A stretch of DNA of 64,000 nt from Myxococcales bacterium. GTDB lineage: Bacteria > Myxococcota > UBA796 > SXON01. Below, one piece after another: positions 19,106-27,760 of the stretch (position 1 is the first letter of the stretch; each line of letters begins with the position of its first letter). The stretch covers positions 50,857 through 114,856 of the forward strand of contig SHYX01000009.1 in the NCBI GenBank assembly GCA_009692585.1. Reading direction: 5' to 3'. The position numbers and the translations under genes are program-made. Below the pieces are notes generated by a model. That model worked only from the letters and a program-made list of their open reading frames with translations, did no database searches and was not told the origin of the DNA.

Positions 19106-20056
19106 ATGTCTCGAAACGTGTACGTGGGGAACCTCCCTTACCGCATCTCTGACGACGATGTACGAGAGATCTTCGGCCAAGATGGCCGCGAGGTCGTGAG
19201 CATCAACCTGATCATCGACCGGGAAACCGGAAAGCCGCGGGGCTTCGGCTTCGTGGAGTTCGCTTCCGAGGCCCAGGCCGAGGCGGCAGTGCAGGCCTTG
19301 GACAACTACAATGTGGCGGGGCGTCCGCTCAAGGTGAACATCGCCCGTCCGCGCGAAGGCGGCGGCGGGGGGTTCGGTGGTCCACCGGGCGGCGATCGTG
19401 GCCCGCGTCGTCCCCGCGAGGGCTTCGCGCCGCAGGCCGTGTACCGGACCGGCGGCCCGCGCGCGGGCGAGGGTGATGCTGGCGGGGGCGAGGGTGGCTC
19501 GACCGAGGGTCCCACGGGTGGGGGCTACGGTGGTTCCGGCGACGCGCCCACGGGTGGGGGCTACGGTGGCGGGGGTCGTCCCAGCGGCGGGTACGGCGGC
19601 GGCGCTGGCGGTCAGGGTGGCGGGTACGGCGGCGGTGGCGGCGCCCCCTCGGGCGGCGGCTTCGGGGGTGGCGGCGGTCGTCCCAGCGGCGGCTACGGCG
19701 GTGGCGGCGGTGGCGGCGGTGGCGGCTACGGCGGCGGCCCGCCGTCGGGTGGCGGTGGTGGCTACGGCGGCGGCGGCGGTCGTCCCAGCGGCGGCGGTTA
19801 CGGTGGGGGTGGCGGCGGCGGTTACGGTGGGGGTGGCGGCGGCGACCGCCGACCGGGCGGCGGCTTCAGCGGCGGCGGCGGCGGCTTCGCGGCGCAGCGC
19901 CGCCGGCAGGAAGAGGCCAAGTTCGAGGAAGAGCGCAGTCGTAAGGCCCAGGAGTGGGAGCGGCGCAAGGGCAAGCGTCGCCACGACGAAGACGACGACG
20001 GGGGTGGCGGCACCAGCGGTGTCCCCGACACCAGCGGCGAAGATTGGGGCGAGTGA
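19106..20056 (+). CDS. RRM RNA-binding protein with Gly-rich tail
   Basis: Bacterial RRM-domain protein. Residues 1-85 form one RNA-recognition motif with RNP2 VYVGNL and RNP1 RGFGFVEF. Residues about 88-260 are almost entirely Gly with interspersed Tyr, Arg, Ser and Pro (GYGGGGG, RPSGG repeats), resembling FUS- or cold-inducible-type low-complexity tails. The last 50 residues are charged (KFEEERSRKAQEWERRKGKRR, then acidic). Such RRM proteins occur in cyanobacteria and some Deltaproteobacteria and are often cold-induced. Tail composition suggests RNA-chaperone or phase-separating behaviour (inference). Confidence 0.9.
   Translation: MSRNVYVGNLPYRISDDDVREIFGQDGREVVSINLIIDRETGKPRGFGFVEFASEAQAEAAVQALDNYNVAGRPLKVNIARPREGGGGGFGGPPGGDRGPRRPREGFAPQAVYRTGGPRAGEGDAGGGEGGSTEGPTGGGYGGSGDAPTGGGYGGGGRPSGGYGGGAGGQGGGYGGGGGAPSGGGFGGGGGRPSGGYGGGGGGGGGGYGGGPPSGGGGGYGGGGGRPSGGGYGGGGGGGYGGGGGGDRRPGGGFSGGGGGFAAQRRRQEEAKFEEERSRKAQEWERRKGKRRHDEDDDGGGGTSGVPDTSGEDWGE
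19490..19880. repeat. GGC/GGT-rich low-complexity coding repeat
   Basis: Nearly continuous Gly codons with recurring units such as GGGGGCTACGGTGG and CGTCCCAGCGGCGG; it is the coding sequence of the Gly-rich tail. It produces long spurious open frames on the other strand (Ala/Thr/Pro-rich) that should not be annotated. Confidence 0.85.
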
Positions 20057-20114
20057 TACCGCCTGAATCTGGAGAGGGGGAGAGTGCCACGTCCCGCCGC
20101 GTAATCGCCGCGGC

Positions 20115-20162
20115 GGGCGCCCCGACTTCCGGGCGCCCCGACTTCCGGGCGCCCCGACTTCC
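20115..20162. repeat. Three perfect tandem copies of a 16-base unit upstream of gyrA
   Basis: GGGCGCCCCGACTTCC occurs three times end to end, followed by a decayed start of a fourth. Each unit contains the palindrome GGGCGCCC. The array lies in the 225-base gap between the RRM gene and gyrA, the region where the gyrA promoter should be. It could be a protein-binding array or simple slippage. Confidence 0.85.
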
Positions 20163-20281
20163 CGGTGCCGGAGGCCGAAACCGCAGGTTGGAGGCTGGAG
20201 GGGATGGCGCGGTAGGGGGAGAGACCGGCGAGGCCTTTCCCCCCATGCCGTGATAGCCTCGCGCACGCGTAGGACACCCAG

Positions 20282-22804
20282 ATGGACGAGATCGCCCGGA
20301 TCCTGGTAAAGGTGCAGATTGAAGAGGAGATGCGCTCCTCATACCTTGACTATTCTATGTCGGTCATCATCGGCCGCGCGCTGCCGGACGTGCGTGACGG
20401 GCTGAAGCCCGTGCACCGGCGCATCCTGTACGCGATGTTCCGGGAAGGCCTGCTCAGCAATCGTCGGTACACCAAGTGTGCGGGCGTGGTTGGCGAGGTA
20501 CTCAAGAAGTACCATCCCCATGGCGACCAGGCGGTCTACGACGCGCTGGTCCGCATGGCCCAGCCGTGGAACATGCGCTACCTCCTGGTCGACGGACAGG
20601 GAAACTTCGGCAGTGTAGACGGTGATAATGCTGCGGCGTACCGGTACACGGAGTGCCGGATGACCAAGCTCGCCGAAGAGCTCCTGGCCGACATCGACAA
20701 AGAGACCGTCGGGTTCGTTCCGAACTACGATGGCGCCCACAGCGAGCCCGAGGTGCTGCCCGCGGCGTACCCGAACCTGTTGGTCAACGGGGCCGAGGGG
20801 ATCGCGGTCGGCATGGCGACGAAGATTCCTCCGCACAACCTCGGGGAGGTCATCGATGCCTGTTTGGCGATGATCGACAATCCGGCGATCGACATTCCAG
20901 AGTTGATGACGTACATCCCCGGCCCTGACTTCCCGACCGCGGGCATCCTCTGCGGCCGCTCCGGCATTCGTGATGCCTACGAGACCGGACGCGGGTCGCT
21001 CACCATCCGGGGCAAGGTCCACTTCGAAGAGGTCGAGGGTCGCGAGGCGATCATCATCGACGAGCTTCCGTTCCAGGTGAACAAGGCTCGGTTTCAGGAG
21101 TACATCGCCGAGCTCGTGAAGGACAAGCGCATCGACGGCGTGCACGGCGTGCGCGATGAGTCCGACCGGACCGGCATGCGCGTGGTGATCGAGCTCAAGC
21201 GCGATGCCATCCGCGAGATCGTGCTGAACATGCTCTACAAGCACACCGCGCTCCAGAGCAGCTTCGGCGTGATCCTCCTCGCCATCGTGCATCAGCGCCC
21301 CCGCGTGCTGAACCTGCGGGAGATGTTGTCCCACTACCTGGCTCACCGGCGGGAAGTCACGGTGCGGCGCACCCGCTACGACCTCCGCAAGGCGCGCGAG
21401 CGGGCGCACATCCTCGAAGGGCTCCGCATTGCGCTGGACCACATCGATGCGGTGATCGCGTTGATCCGGGCGTCCCGCACCACGGACATCGCCCGCGACG
21501 GGCTGATGTCGACGTTCGGTCTCTCCGAAGTCCAGGCGCAGGCCATCCTCGAGATGCGACTCAGCCGGCTCACAGGGTTGGAGCGTGATAAAATCGAGGC
21601 GGAGTACCTGGAGGTCCAGCGGCTCGTCGAGTGGTTGGTGAGCGTGCTCGGCGATGAGGGCACCTTGTGGGGCGTCATTCGCAGTGAGCTGGTCGAACTT
21701 CGGGCGTCGCATGCCGATCCCCGCCGGACCCTCATCGAGGAGAGCGCCTCCGACATCAACCGCCTGGATCTGATCGCCGAAGAAGACCAGATCGTGACGA
21801 TGTCGAATCTCCAGTACATCAAGCGGACGTCGTTGACCGAGTACCGCACCCAAAAGCGTGGTGGAGTCGGCAAGACCGGGATGAGCGCGCGCGACGGAGA
21901 CTTCGTCCGCAACGTCTTTGTGGCCAACACCCACGGGCAGATGTTGTTGTTCACCAACACCGGCCGGATGTTCCTGCTCCCGGTCGTGGACGTTCCCGAG
22001 GCGGCGCCTGCCGCCCGTGGAAAACCCATCCAGAACCTGATTACGTTCGGTGAGGGAGAGCGTGTTCAGAGCGTGGTGCCGATTCGCGGGTTCGACGATG
22101 GCGGCGACCTGGTCTTCGCGAGTCGCGGCGGTCTGGTCAAACGCACCGAGCTGGCGGCCTACAGCAATGTCCGCTCGGTCGGGATCAATGCCGTCGACAT
22201 CGTCGATGGCGACGAGCTCCTCAGCGTGGCCCACGCGACATCGGACGCGCAGCTGCTGTTTGCGTCGCAGAAGGGCAAGTGCATCCGCTTCCAGATGGAT
22301 GATCCCGACAAGGGCGTTCGTCGGATGGGACGGGTCTCGCGTGGGGTCAAGGCCATCGAACTCGCCGAGGGCGACTGCGTGGTCGACTTCGCCGTCGTGC
22401 CGCCGGAGATGGACGGGCGGTACCTGCTCACCGTCACCGAACGGGGCTATGGCAAGCGGACGCTGCTGGGCCTGGGCGGTCGCGACGAGGGCCTGTACCC
22501 CCTACAGTCGCGTGGCGGAAAGGGCGTCATCGACATCCAAACGGAAGCGCGCAACGGCGATGTTGCTGGCAATCTGATCGTCGTCGAGGAAGACCAGATC
22601 TTCCTCATCACCAACACCGGCCGCGCCATCCGCACCCGCGTCAGTGACGTGCGCGAGGTCGGTCGCAACACCAAGGGGGTGCGCATCATGCGGCTCGAGG
22701 AGGGCGAGCGCATCGTGGCCATCGCGCGCGTCGAGGACGCGGCGGACGAGGAGGGCGAGCCGCTCGTTCCCGAGGCCGACGACGACCGTTCGGCGGAGGA
22801 ATGA
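20282..22804 (+). CDS. gyrA: DNA gyrase subunit A
   Basis: DNA cleavage/rejoining subunit of gyrase. 840 residues with conventional numbering: active-site Tyr122 in AAAYRYTE, the tower/coiled-coil region, and a C-terminal beta-pinwheel with a GyrA-box (QKRGGVG). In the quinolone-resistance region the sequence is [10 protein letters not shown]: position 83, Ser in E. coli, is Gln, while Asp87 is retained. The C-terminus is acidic ([10 protein letters not shown]). The ATG at 20282 gives the usual start [33 protein letters not shown] sequence. Confidence 0.97.
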   Translation: MDEIARILVKVQIEEEMRSSYLDYSMSVIIGRALPDVRDGLKPVHRRILYAMFREGLLSNRRYTKCAGVVGEVLKKYHPHGDQAVYDALVRMAQPWNMRYLLVDGQGNFGSVDGDNAAAYRYTECRMTKLAEELLADIDKETVGFVPNYDGAHSEPEVLPAAYPNLLVNGAEGIAVGMATKIPPHNLGEVIDACLAMIDNPAIDIPELMTYIPGPDFPTAGILCGRSGIRDAYETGRGSLTIRGKVHFEEVEGREAIIIDELPFQVNKARFQEYIAELVKDKRIDGVHGVRDESDRTGMRVVIELKRDAIREIVLNMLYKHTALQSSFGVILLAIVHQRPRVLNLREMLSHYLAHRREVTVRRTRYDLRKARERAHILEGLRIALDHIDAVIALIRASRTTDIARDGLMSTFGLSEVQAQAILEMRLSRLTGLERDKIEAEYLEVQRLVEWLVSVLGDEGTLWGVIRSELVELRASHADPRRTLIEESASDINRLDLIAEEDQIVTMSNLQYIKRTSLTEYRTQKRGGVGKTGMSARDGDFVRNVFVANTHGQMLLFTNTGRMFLLPVVDVPEAAPAARGKPIQNLITFGEGERVQSVVPIRGFDDGGDLVFASRGGLVKRTELAAYSNVRSVGINAVDIVDGDELLSVAHATSDAQLLFASQKGKCIRFQMDDPDKGVRRMGRVSRGVKAIELAEGDCVVDFAVVPPEMDGRYLLTVTERGYGKRTLLGLGGRDEGLYPLQSRGGKGVIDIQTEARNGDVAGNLIVVEEDQIFLITNTGRAIRTRVSDVREVGRNTKGVRIMRLEEGERIVAIARVEDAADEEGEPLVPEADDDRSAEE

Positions 22805-22902
22805 TGGAACGGCCGGGCGCGGCGCAGCGCGCCTTGGCGACCGAAGCGTTGGCGCACACGGCGGCCATGCCGCTCAAGGAGAAGCCCCCCAAGCACCGGT
22901 GA
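22801..22902 (+). CDS. 33-codon ORF translationally coupled to gyrA
   Basis: Begins at an ATG overlapping the gyrA stop (ATGA) and encodes a basic 33-residue peptide starting MMERPGAAQ and ending EKPPKHR. No signal peptide or membrane segment. Overlap and codon use are compatible with a real gene, but the small size means it may be chance. No family recognised. Confidence 0.4.
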   Translation: MMERPGAAQRALATEALAHTAAMPLKEKPPKHR

Positions 22903-22941
22903 GGGCGGGGCGCGGGGCGACGACTGCGCTAAGGTCGGCGG

Positions 22942-25758
22942 ATGTTGGTCGCGCTCCTGATGTTCGTCATGCCCGCCGTCGCCGGACCCCCCCGACCGCG
23001 GCCGCCCCCCGCTGATCCGCAGCAGCAGACGTCGGACCCCTGGGCCGCGATGTTGGAACGCGCGACGCCGGCGGTGCTCTCTATCGACATCGTCGCGACG
23101 CGCGCGTTCGACACCGAGAACGCCCGGCACAGCTACGCCACGGGTTTTGTGGTCGATGCGGCGCGCGGCATCGTCCTGACCAACCGCCACGTCGTCACTC
23201 CCGGGCCCGTTCGCAGCGAGGCGATCACCCAGGAGAACGAAGTGATTCCGCTCCGAGCCATCTACCGCGACCCGGTCCATGACTTCGGGTTCTACCAGTA
23301 CGACCCCGCGGCCGTGAAGTACAGTCGGTTGCCGGCGTTGGAGTTGGATCCCGCCGGAGTGCGGATCGGGCAGGAGATCCGCGTCGTGGGCAACAACGCC
23401 GGCGAGAAGCTGTCCATCCACACCGGGACGATCGCCCGGCTCGATCGTGAGGCTCCGCGGTACGGGCGTGACTCCTTCAACGATTTCAACACCTTCTACA
23501 TTCAGGCCGCAGCGGGGACCACCGGCGGCTCGTCCGGCTCGCCGGTGTTGGACCTTCGCGGGAAGGTGGTGGCCCTCAACGCCGGCGCGCGCAAGGACAG
23601 CGCGGCGTCCTACTACCTGCCGCTCGACCGCGTGCAGCGCGCCCTGGAACTGGTGCAGGCGAACCTGCCGGTCACGCGCGGTACGGTGCAGGCCGTCTTC
23701 GGCGCGGTCCCCTGGGATGAACTGGCGCGCCTCGGGCTGCCGCCGGAAGAGGAGGCGGCGGCGCGCGCGCGGAGACCGACCCTCGCGGGCTTGCTCGGGG
23801 TCAAGGAGGTGCTCCCCCTCGGGCCGGGCGATGGCCGCCTGCGGGTCGGTGACATTGTCCTGACCTTGGATGGTCGGCCGGTGGACGCCTTCGTCCCGCT
23901 GGAGGAGGTCCTCGACGAACGGGTGGGCGGGACCGTGCTCCTCGGGCTGCAACGTGCCGATGAACGGGTGGAGGTCGAGGTCCCGGTGGGCGATCTCCAT
24001 GCGATCACACCCTCCTCGTACATGGAGGTCGGCGGCGGCTTGGTGCATACGCTGAGTTTTCAACAGGCTCGCAACGCAAACGTGCCGGTGCGGGGAGTGT
24101 ACGTCGCTTCGGCCGGGTATTCGTTGGGGCAAGCAGGCGTTCCCGATGGGGCACGCGTCGACGAGGTGAACGGGCACCCCACGCCCGACCTGGCGCACTT
24201 CAGGGATGCGGTCCTCGCGATCTCGGACGAGGCGCGCGTGCCGGTACACTTCGTCACCCTGACCGAGCCGAACCGCACCCAGGTGGTGAGCTGGCGGATG
24301 GAGCGGACCTTCTTTCCCGCACAGACCTGCACCCGAGACGACACGACGGGCGGGTGGCCCTGTGTCGGCCTTCCGGCGCCGCCGGCCGCCCCGCCGCCGG
24401 TGCCACAGGCGGTGTCCCTGCCGCCGGCACCGCCAGGAGTGGCCGGCAAGGTCGCGCACGCGTTGGTCTGGGTCGAGGCGCGCCTGCCGTTCGTGCTGTC
24501 CGGCAACGCGGGCGACCAGTACTCGGGCGTCGGTCTGGTGTTGGACGCGGAGCGCGGGCTGGTGGTGGTCGACCGGGACACGGTCCCGCAGTTGCTGGCC
24601 GAGATCAGCGTCATCGTAGGTGCGGTACGCGTCTCCGCCGTGCCGATCTACGTGCACCCGGAGCACAACCTCGTCGTGATTCAGTTCGACCCCGGGCAAC
24701 TCACCGGATCGTCGCTGACCTCGGCGCGCCTCCAGGCCACCCGCGTGGCGACGGGGACCGCCGTGTGGCAGGTGGGCCTCAACGGTCGGCTGGAGTACTC
24801 CTGGGGCGAGACGGTGGTTCACGGCTATCGCCCCCTCGTCCTGTCTCCCCCGTCGACGCCTCAGTACCGCGACCTGAACCTGGACGTCCTGGCCACCGCC
24901 GCGCCGCCCTTGGACCGAGGGGGCGTGGTGGTCAACCGCGCGGGCGAGGTCGTGGCCTTCTTGGGCTCTTTCCATATCGGCTCCGGAAAAAGCGCCAGCG
25001 CCTCCTTCTACGGGCTGCCCAGCGACATCCTCGCCGAGGTCGCGCGTGCGCTGGCGCCCGGTCGACGACCCCCGGACCGGAGCCTTGGTGTGGCCTGGTC
25101 GCCGCTTCCCCTCGCCGTCGCGGTGGACCGGGGGCTGCTCGCGGGTGAGGCGGCGGCCCTGGTCAAGGCGGGGGCGTTGCGCGTGCTGATGGCGACCCAC
25201 GTGGCGCGATCGAGCGCCGCCTACGGCGTCGTCAAGGAGGGCGACCTCCTGCTGGCGGTGCGCGGAAAACCGACCTCCAGCTGGCGTACGCTCGAACTCG
25301 CGGTGGCGGACGTTGCGGTGGTGAACCTGACGCTGTTTCGCGCCGGTCAGCTGCTGGTGGTGGACGTGCCCACGTCTCCAGGACGAGGTGCGCTCGCGAC
25401 ACGCGCGCTGTACTGGGCGGGCGCCATCGTCGAGGACCTGCCGCCGGAGTTGGCGTTGCAGCAGGGCATCGGCGGCGGCGGCGTGTATGTGTCCTGGCGG
25501 TGGTTCGGGACGCCGGCCGATCGCTATGAACTCGCTCCTACCTGCCGCATCACCGCGGTCGACGGCCGCGCGATCGCGACGCTCAGCGACTTCGAGGCGG
25601 CCGTTGCCGGGCGTGCGGATCGGAGCACCGTGCGCTTGTCGGTGCTCGATCTGGACGATCGGGCGCGGCTGCTGGCGCTGCGGCTGGACCTCGCGTACTG
25701 GCCGAGCGCGGTGATCGAGCGGACCGAGACCGGGTGGATCCGTCGTCCGGCAGATTAG
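22942..25758 (+). CDS. Double HtrA/PDZ protein with Nma111-like architecture
   Basis: 938-residue exported protein with a signal peptide at 1-14. The first trypsin-like domain has an intact triad: His83 (TNRHVV), Asp114 (PVHDFG) and Ser198 (GGSSGSP). PDZ-type domains follow (about 270-460). Residues about 480-700 form a second HtrA-like domain in which the His position reads VVDRDTV and the Ser loop reads RGGVVVNRAG, so it is probably inactive. Further PDZ-like segments end the protein. An active plus a dead protease domain with four PDZ-like modules matches the layout known from yeast Nma111. A periplasmic quality-control or signalling protease is the likely role. Start ATG at 22942. Confidence 0.85.
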   Translation: MLVALLMFVMPAVAGPPRPRPPPADPQQQTSDPWAAMLERATPAVLSIDIVATRAFDTENARHSYATGFVVDAARGIVLTNRHVVTPGPVRSEAITQENEVIPLRAIYRDPVHDFGFYQYDPAAVKYSRLPALELDPAGVRIGQEIRVVGNNAGEKLSIHTGTIARLDREAPRYGRDSFNDFNTFYIQAAAGTTGGSSGSPVLDLRGKVVALNAGARKDSAASYYLPLDRVQRALELVQANLPVTRGTVQAVFGAVPWDELARLGLPPEEEAAARARRPTLAGLLGVKEVLPLGPGDGRLRVGDIVLTLDGRPVDAFVPLEEVLDERVGGTVLLGLQRADERVEVEVPVGDLHAITPSSYMEVGGGLVHTLSFQQARNANVPVRGVYVASAGYSLGQAGVPDGARVDEVNGHPTPDLAHFRDAVLAISDEARVPVHFVTLTEPNRTQVVSWRMERTFFPAQTCTRDDTTGGWPCVGLPAPPAAPPPVPQAVSLPPAPPGVAGKVAHALVWVEARLPFVLSGNAGDQYSGVGLVLDAERGLVVVDRDTVPQLLAEISVIVGAVRVSAVPIYVHPEHNLVVIQFDPGQLTGSSLTSARLQATRVATGTAVWQVGLNGRLEYSWGETVVHGYRPLVLSPPSTPQYRDLNLDVLATAAPPLDRGGVVVNRAGEVVAFLGSFHIGSGKSASASFYGLPSDILAEVARALAPGRRPPDRSLGVAWSPLPLAVAVDRGLLAGEAAALVKAGALRVLMATHVARSSAAYGVVKEGDLLLAVRGKPTSSWRTLELAVADVAVVNLTLFRAGQLLVVDVPTSPGRGALATRALYWAGAIVEDLPPELALQQGIGGGGVYVSWRWFGTPADRYELAPTCRITAVDGRAIATLSDFEAAVAGRADRSTVRLSVLDLDDRARLLALRLDLAYWPSAVIERTETGWIRRPAD

Positions 25759-25765
25759 CCATCGT

Positions 25766-26560
25766 TCATAGCAGCGTCACGACGAACGTGGCCATGGTCG
25801 TGTGATCGAGGGGCTGGTACCCCTCGACCGGGGCGTTGTCGAAGGCGAGCTGGTGGCTCAGCTTCAAGCTGAGCTTGGAGCCCAGCGCGGCCGTCAGGGA
25901 TGCCGTGTTGTTCAGGCGCAGATCGGTGACGTCCAGCACGCTCTCGTACGCCTCGACGGTGTCCTGGACGCTGACGTGTCGGTTGAACGCGTAGGAGCCG
26001 CCGACCAGAAGCCGCGCCGAGACCACCGTGGCCGTGTTGGGGTCGATGCCGGCGACGAAATCCTCCTGGGCTACGTCGGCGCCCAGTTCGGCCCGCAGGG
26101 AGGCCGTCTCGAGCTGCACGAAGCTGTGCGACCAGCCCACCTGCGCGTTGACCCGCGAGTCGTAGCCCGCGAAGGGGTCGGTGAAGCCGCCCCCGAGGAC
26201 GTAGATGCTGTCGCGTTTCCCGAAGAAGCGGTCGTACCGCAGCGAGCCCAGGACCCGCTCGGCGGTCTTGACGAAGTCGGCCTCGCGCTCGGCGGGGGAC
26301 AGCTTTCCGTCACCGTCGGTGTCGATCCGGGCCTGGCCCCAGTTGACGCCGAAGCTGCTGGAGATGGCGTGGGCCTGCCACCGATACGACAGATTCCCGA
26401 GGCCGGTCAGGGCCATGGTCTCGGTGTTTCCCGAGGTCACGACGCCGCCCAGTTCGACGCTGGCGTGGGCTTCGGTGACCATCTTCGTCGGCGTGTTTCC
26501 CTTCGCGCCTTCGAACGTGGACTCTTCGCCAAACGCGCGCGTGAAGCAGAGGAGGAGCAT
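25766..26560 (-). CDS. DUF481-type outer-membrane protein with EF-hand loop
   Basis: 264 residues, short signal-like N-terminus, then alternating beta strands in the manner of the DUF481/YdiY family of salt-induced outer-membrane proteins (VELGGVVTSGNTETMALTGLGNLSYR near residue 35; LSLKLSHQLAFDNAP and TTMATFVVTLL at the end). A canonical 12-residue EF-hand calcium loop, DTDGDGKLSPAE, is inserted at about residues 75-86, probably in an extracellular or periplasmic loop. The ATG at 26560 is chosen over upstream extensions that run into the divergent aminotransferase gene. It converges with the HtrA gene. Confidence 0.75.
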   Translation of the reverse strand: MLLLCFTRAFGEESTFEGAKGNTPTKMVTEAHASVELGGVVTSGNTETMALTGLGNLSYRWQAHAISSSFGVNWGQARIDTDGDGKLSPAEREADFVKTAERVLGSLRYDRFFGKRDSIYVLGGGFTDPFAGYDSRVNAQVGWSHSFVQLETASLRAELGADVAQEDFVAGIDPNTATVVSARLLVGGSYAFNRHVSVQDTVEAYESVLDVTDLRLNNTASLTAALGSKLSLKLSHQLAFDNAPVEGYQPLDHTTMATFVVTLL

Positions 26561-26605
26561 CCTGATTCCGTTGGGGTGGCCAGGGGTATCGTTGTAGGAG
26601 GGCGG

Positions 26606-27760
26606 ATGCCTGTCTGGACCCCCGGCTCTCCCGAACTCACCGCCCGCTGGGCGCTCGATCCGAGCGTCGACTACCTCAACCACGGGAGCTTCGGCGCCAC
26701 GCCACGGGCGGTGCTGGCGCGCCAGACCGAGCTCCGCGCGCAGATGGAGGCGGAACCGGTGGAGTTTCTGGCGCGCCGTCTTCCCGAGCGGCTCGATGCG
26801 GTGCGCGCCAGGGTGGCGGCGTTCGTCGGCGCCGATGCCGAGGGCCTGGTGCTGGTGCCCAACGCCACCCACGGAGTCGACGCGGCGCTTGGGGCCATCG
26901 ACTGGGCGCCCCGGGACGAGGTGGTTCATGCAAATCATGGATACAACGCGGTGAAGAAGGCTCTTCTTCGACTACAGCATCGGCATGAGGTCACGACGGT
27001 TGCGGCCCAGGTGCCGTTCCCGATCGACGATCCTCAGCAGGTGGTCGATGCTTTTGCCCGGGTGATCGGGCCGCGCACGCGGCTGGTGGTGATCGATCAC
27101 GTCACCTCGGCCACGGCCCTGATCTTTCCGGTGAAGGACCTGGTCGCGCTATGCCGCCGGCGCGGGGTCGCTGCGCTCGTGGATGGCGCCCACGCTCCGG
27201 GGCTCCTGCCCTTGGACATCGGGGCGATCGGGGCGGACTTCTACACCGGAAACCTTCACAAGTGGGTGTGCGCACCGAAGGGGGCAGCCCTGTTCTGGGT
27301 CGGCGCTGCCTGGCGAGACCGCGTCCACGCCCGCGTCGTGAGTCATGGGTACGAACTCGGCCTGCGCGCCGAGTTCGAATGGGCGGGCACCTTCGATCCG
27401 ACCGCCTGGCTGTCGGTGCCAGCGGCGCTGGACCACCTCGATGAACTCGGTCTCGACGAGCTCCAGGCGCACAACCACGCCCTGGTGCAGGAGGGCAGGC
27501 AGCGGCTGGCCAGGGCGCTCGGCGTCAGCCTCCCGCACCCCGACGAGGCCGGGTGGTACGGGCCGATGGCGGCGGTGGAGGTCCCCTGGGCAACGGGCGC
27601 CGACGCGCCGGGGCTCACGGCGCGGCTCTTCCACGAGCACCGGATCGAGGTGCCGTTCACCGCGTATGACGACCGGTGTTTCGTTCGCATCAGCGGCCAG
27701 GCCTACAACCGGCCGGCGCAGTATCAACGCCTCGCGGGGCTCTTGAAAAGCTGGCGTTAG
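26606..27760 (+). CDS. Class V aminotransferase (isopenicillin-N-epimerase-like)
   Basis: PLP enzyme of the class V family, 384 residues. Family features: LNHGSFGATPRAVL at the N-terminus, VDGAHAPGLLPLDI with the PLP-contacting Asp, and the Schiff-base Lys in GNLHKWVCAPKG. The substrate cannot be told from sequence; relatives include isopenicillin-N epimerases and cysteine desulfurase-like enzymes. The start ATG at 26606 has a strong AGGAGGG site. It is divergent from the DUF481 gene, and its TAG overlaps the TAA of the next, convergent gene. Confidence 0.88.
   Translation: MPVWTPGSPELTARWALDPSVDYLNHGSFGATPRAVLARQTELRAQMEAEPVEFLARRLPERLDAVRARVAAFVGADAEGLVLVPNATHGVDAALGAIDWAPRDEVVHANHGYNAVKKALLRLQHRHEVTTVAAQVPFPIDDPQQVVDAFARVIGPRTRLVVIDHVTSATALIFPVKDLVALCRRRGVAALVDGAHAPGLLPLDIGAIGADFYTGNLHKWVCAPKGAALFWVGAAWRDRVHARVVSHGYELGLRAEFEWAGTFDPTAWLSVPAALDHLDELGLDELQAHNHALVQEGRQRLARALGVSLPHPDEAGWYGPMAAVEVPWATGADAPGLTARLFHEHRIEVPFTAYDDRCFVRISGQAYNRPAQYQRLAGLLKSWR

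Noticed and set aside
19490..19880. CRISPR-like or satellite-like array
   Set aside because: The repeats are Gly codons of the RRM protein tail with no spacers.
20339..22234. 631-codon minus-strand frame opposite gyrA
   Set aside because: Shadow of gyrA; no family motifs.
22447..25200. 917-codon open frame on the minus strand
   Set aside because: Antisense to gyrA and the HtrA gene; rich in Arg, His, Gln and Gly with no domains, as expected for the complement of high-GC codons.
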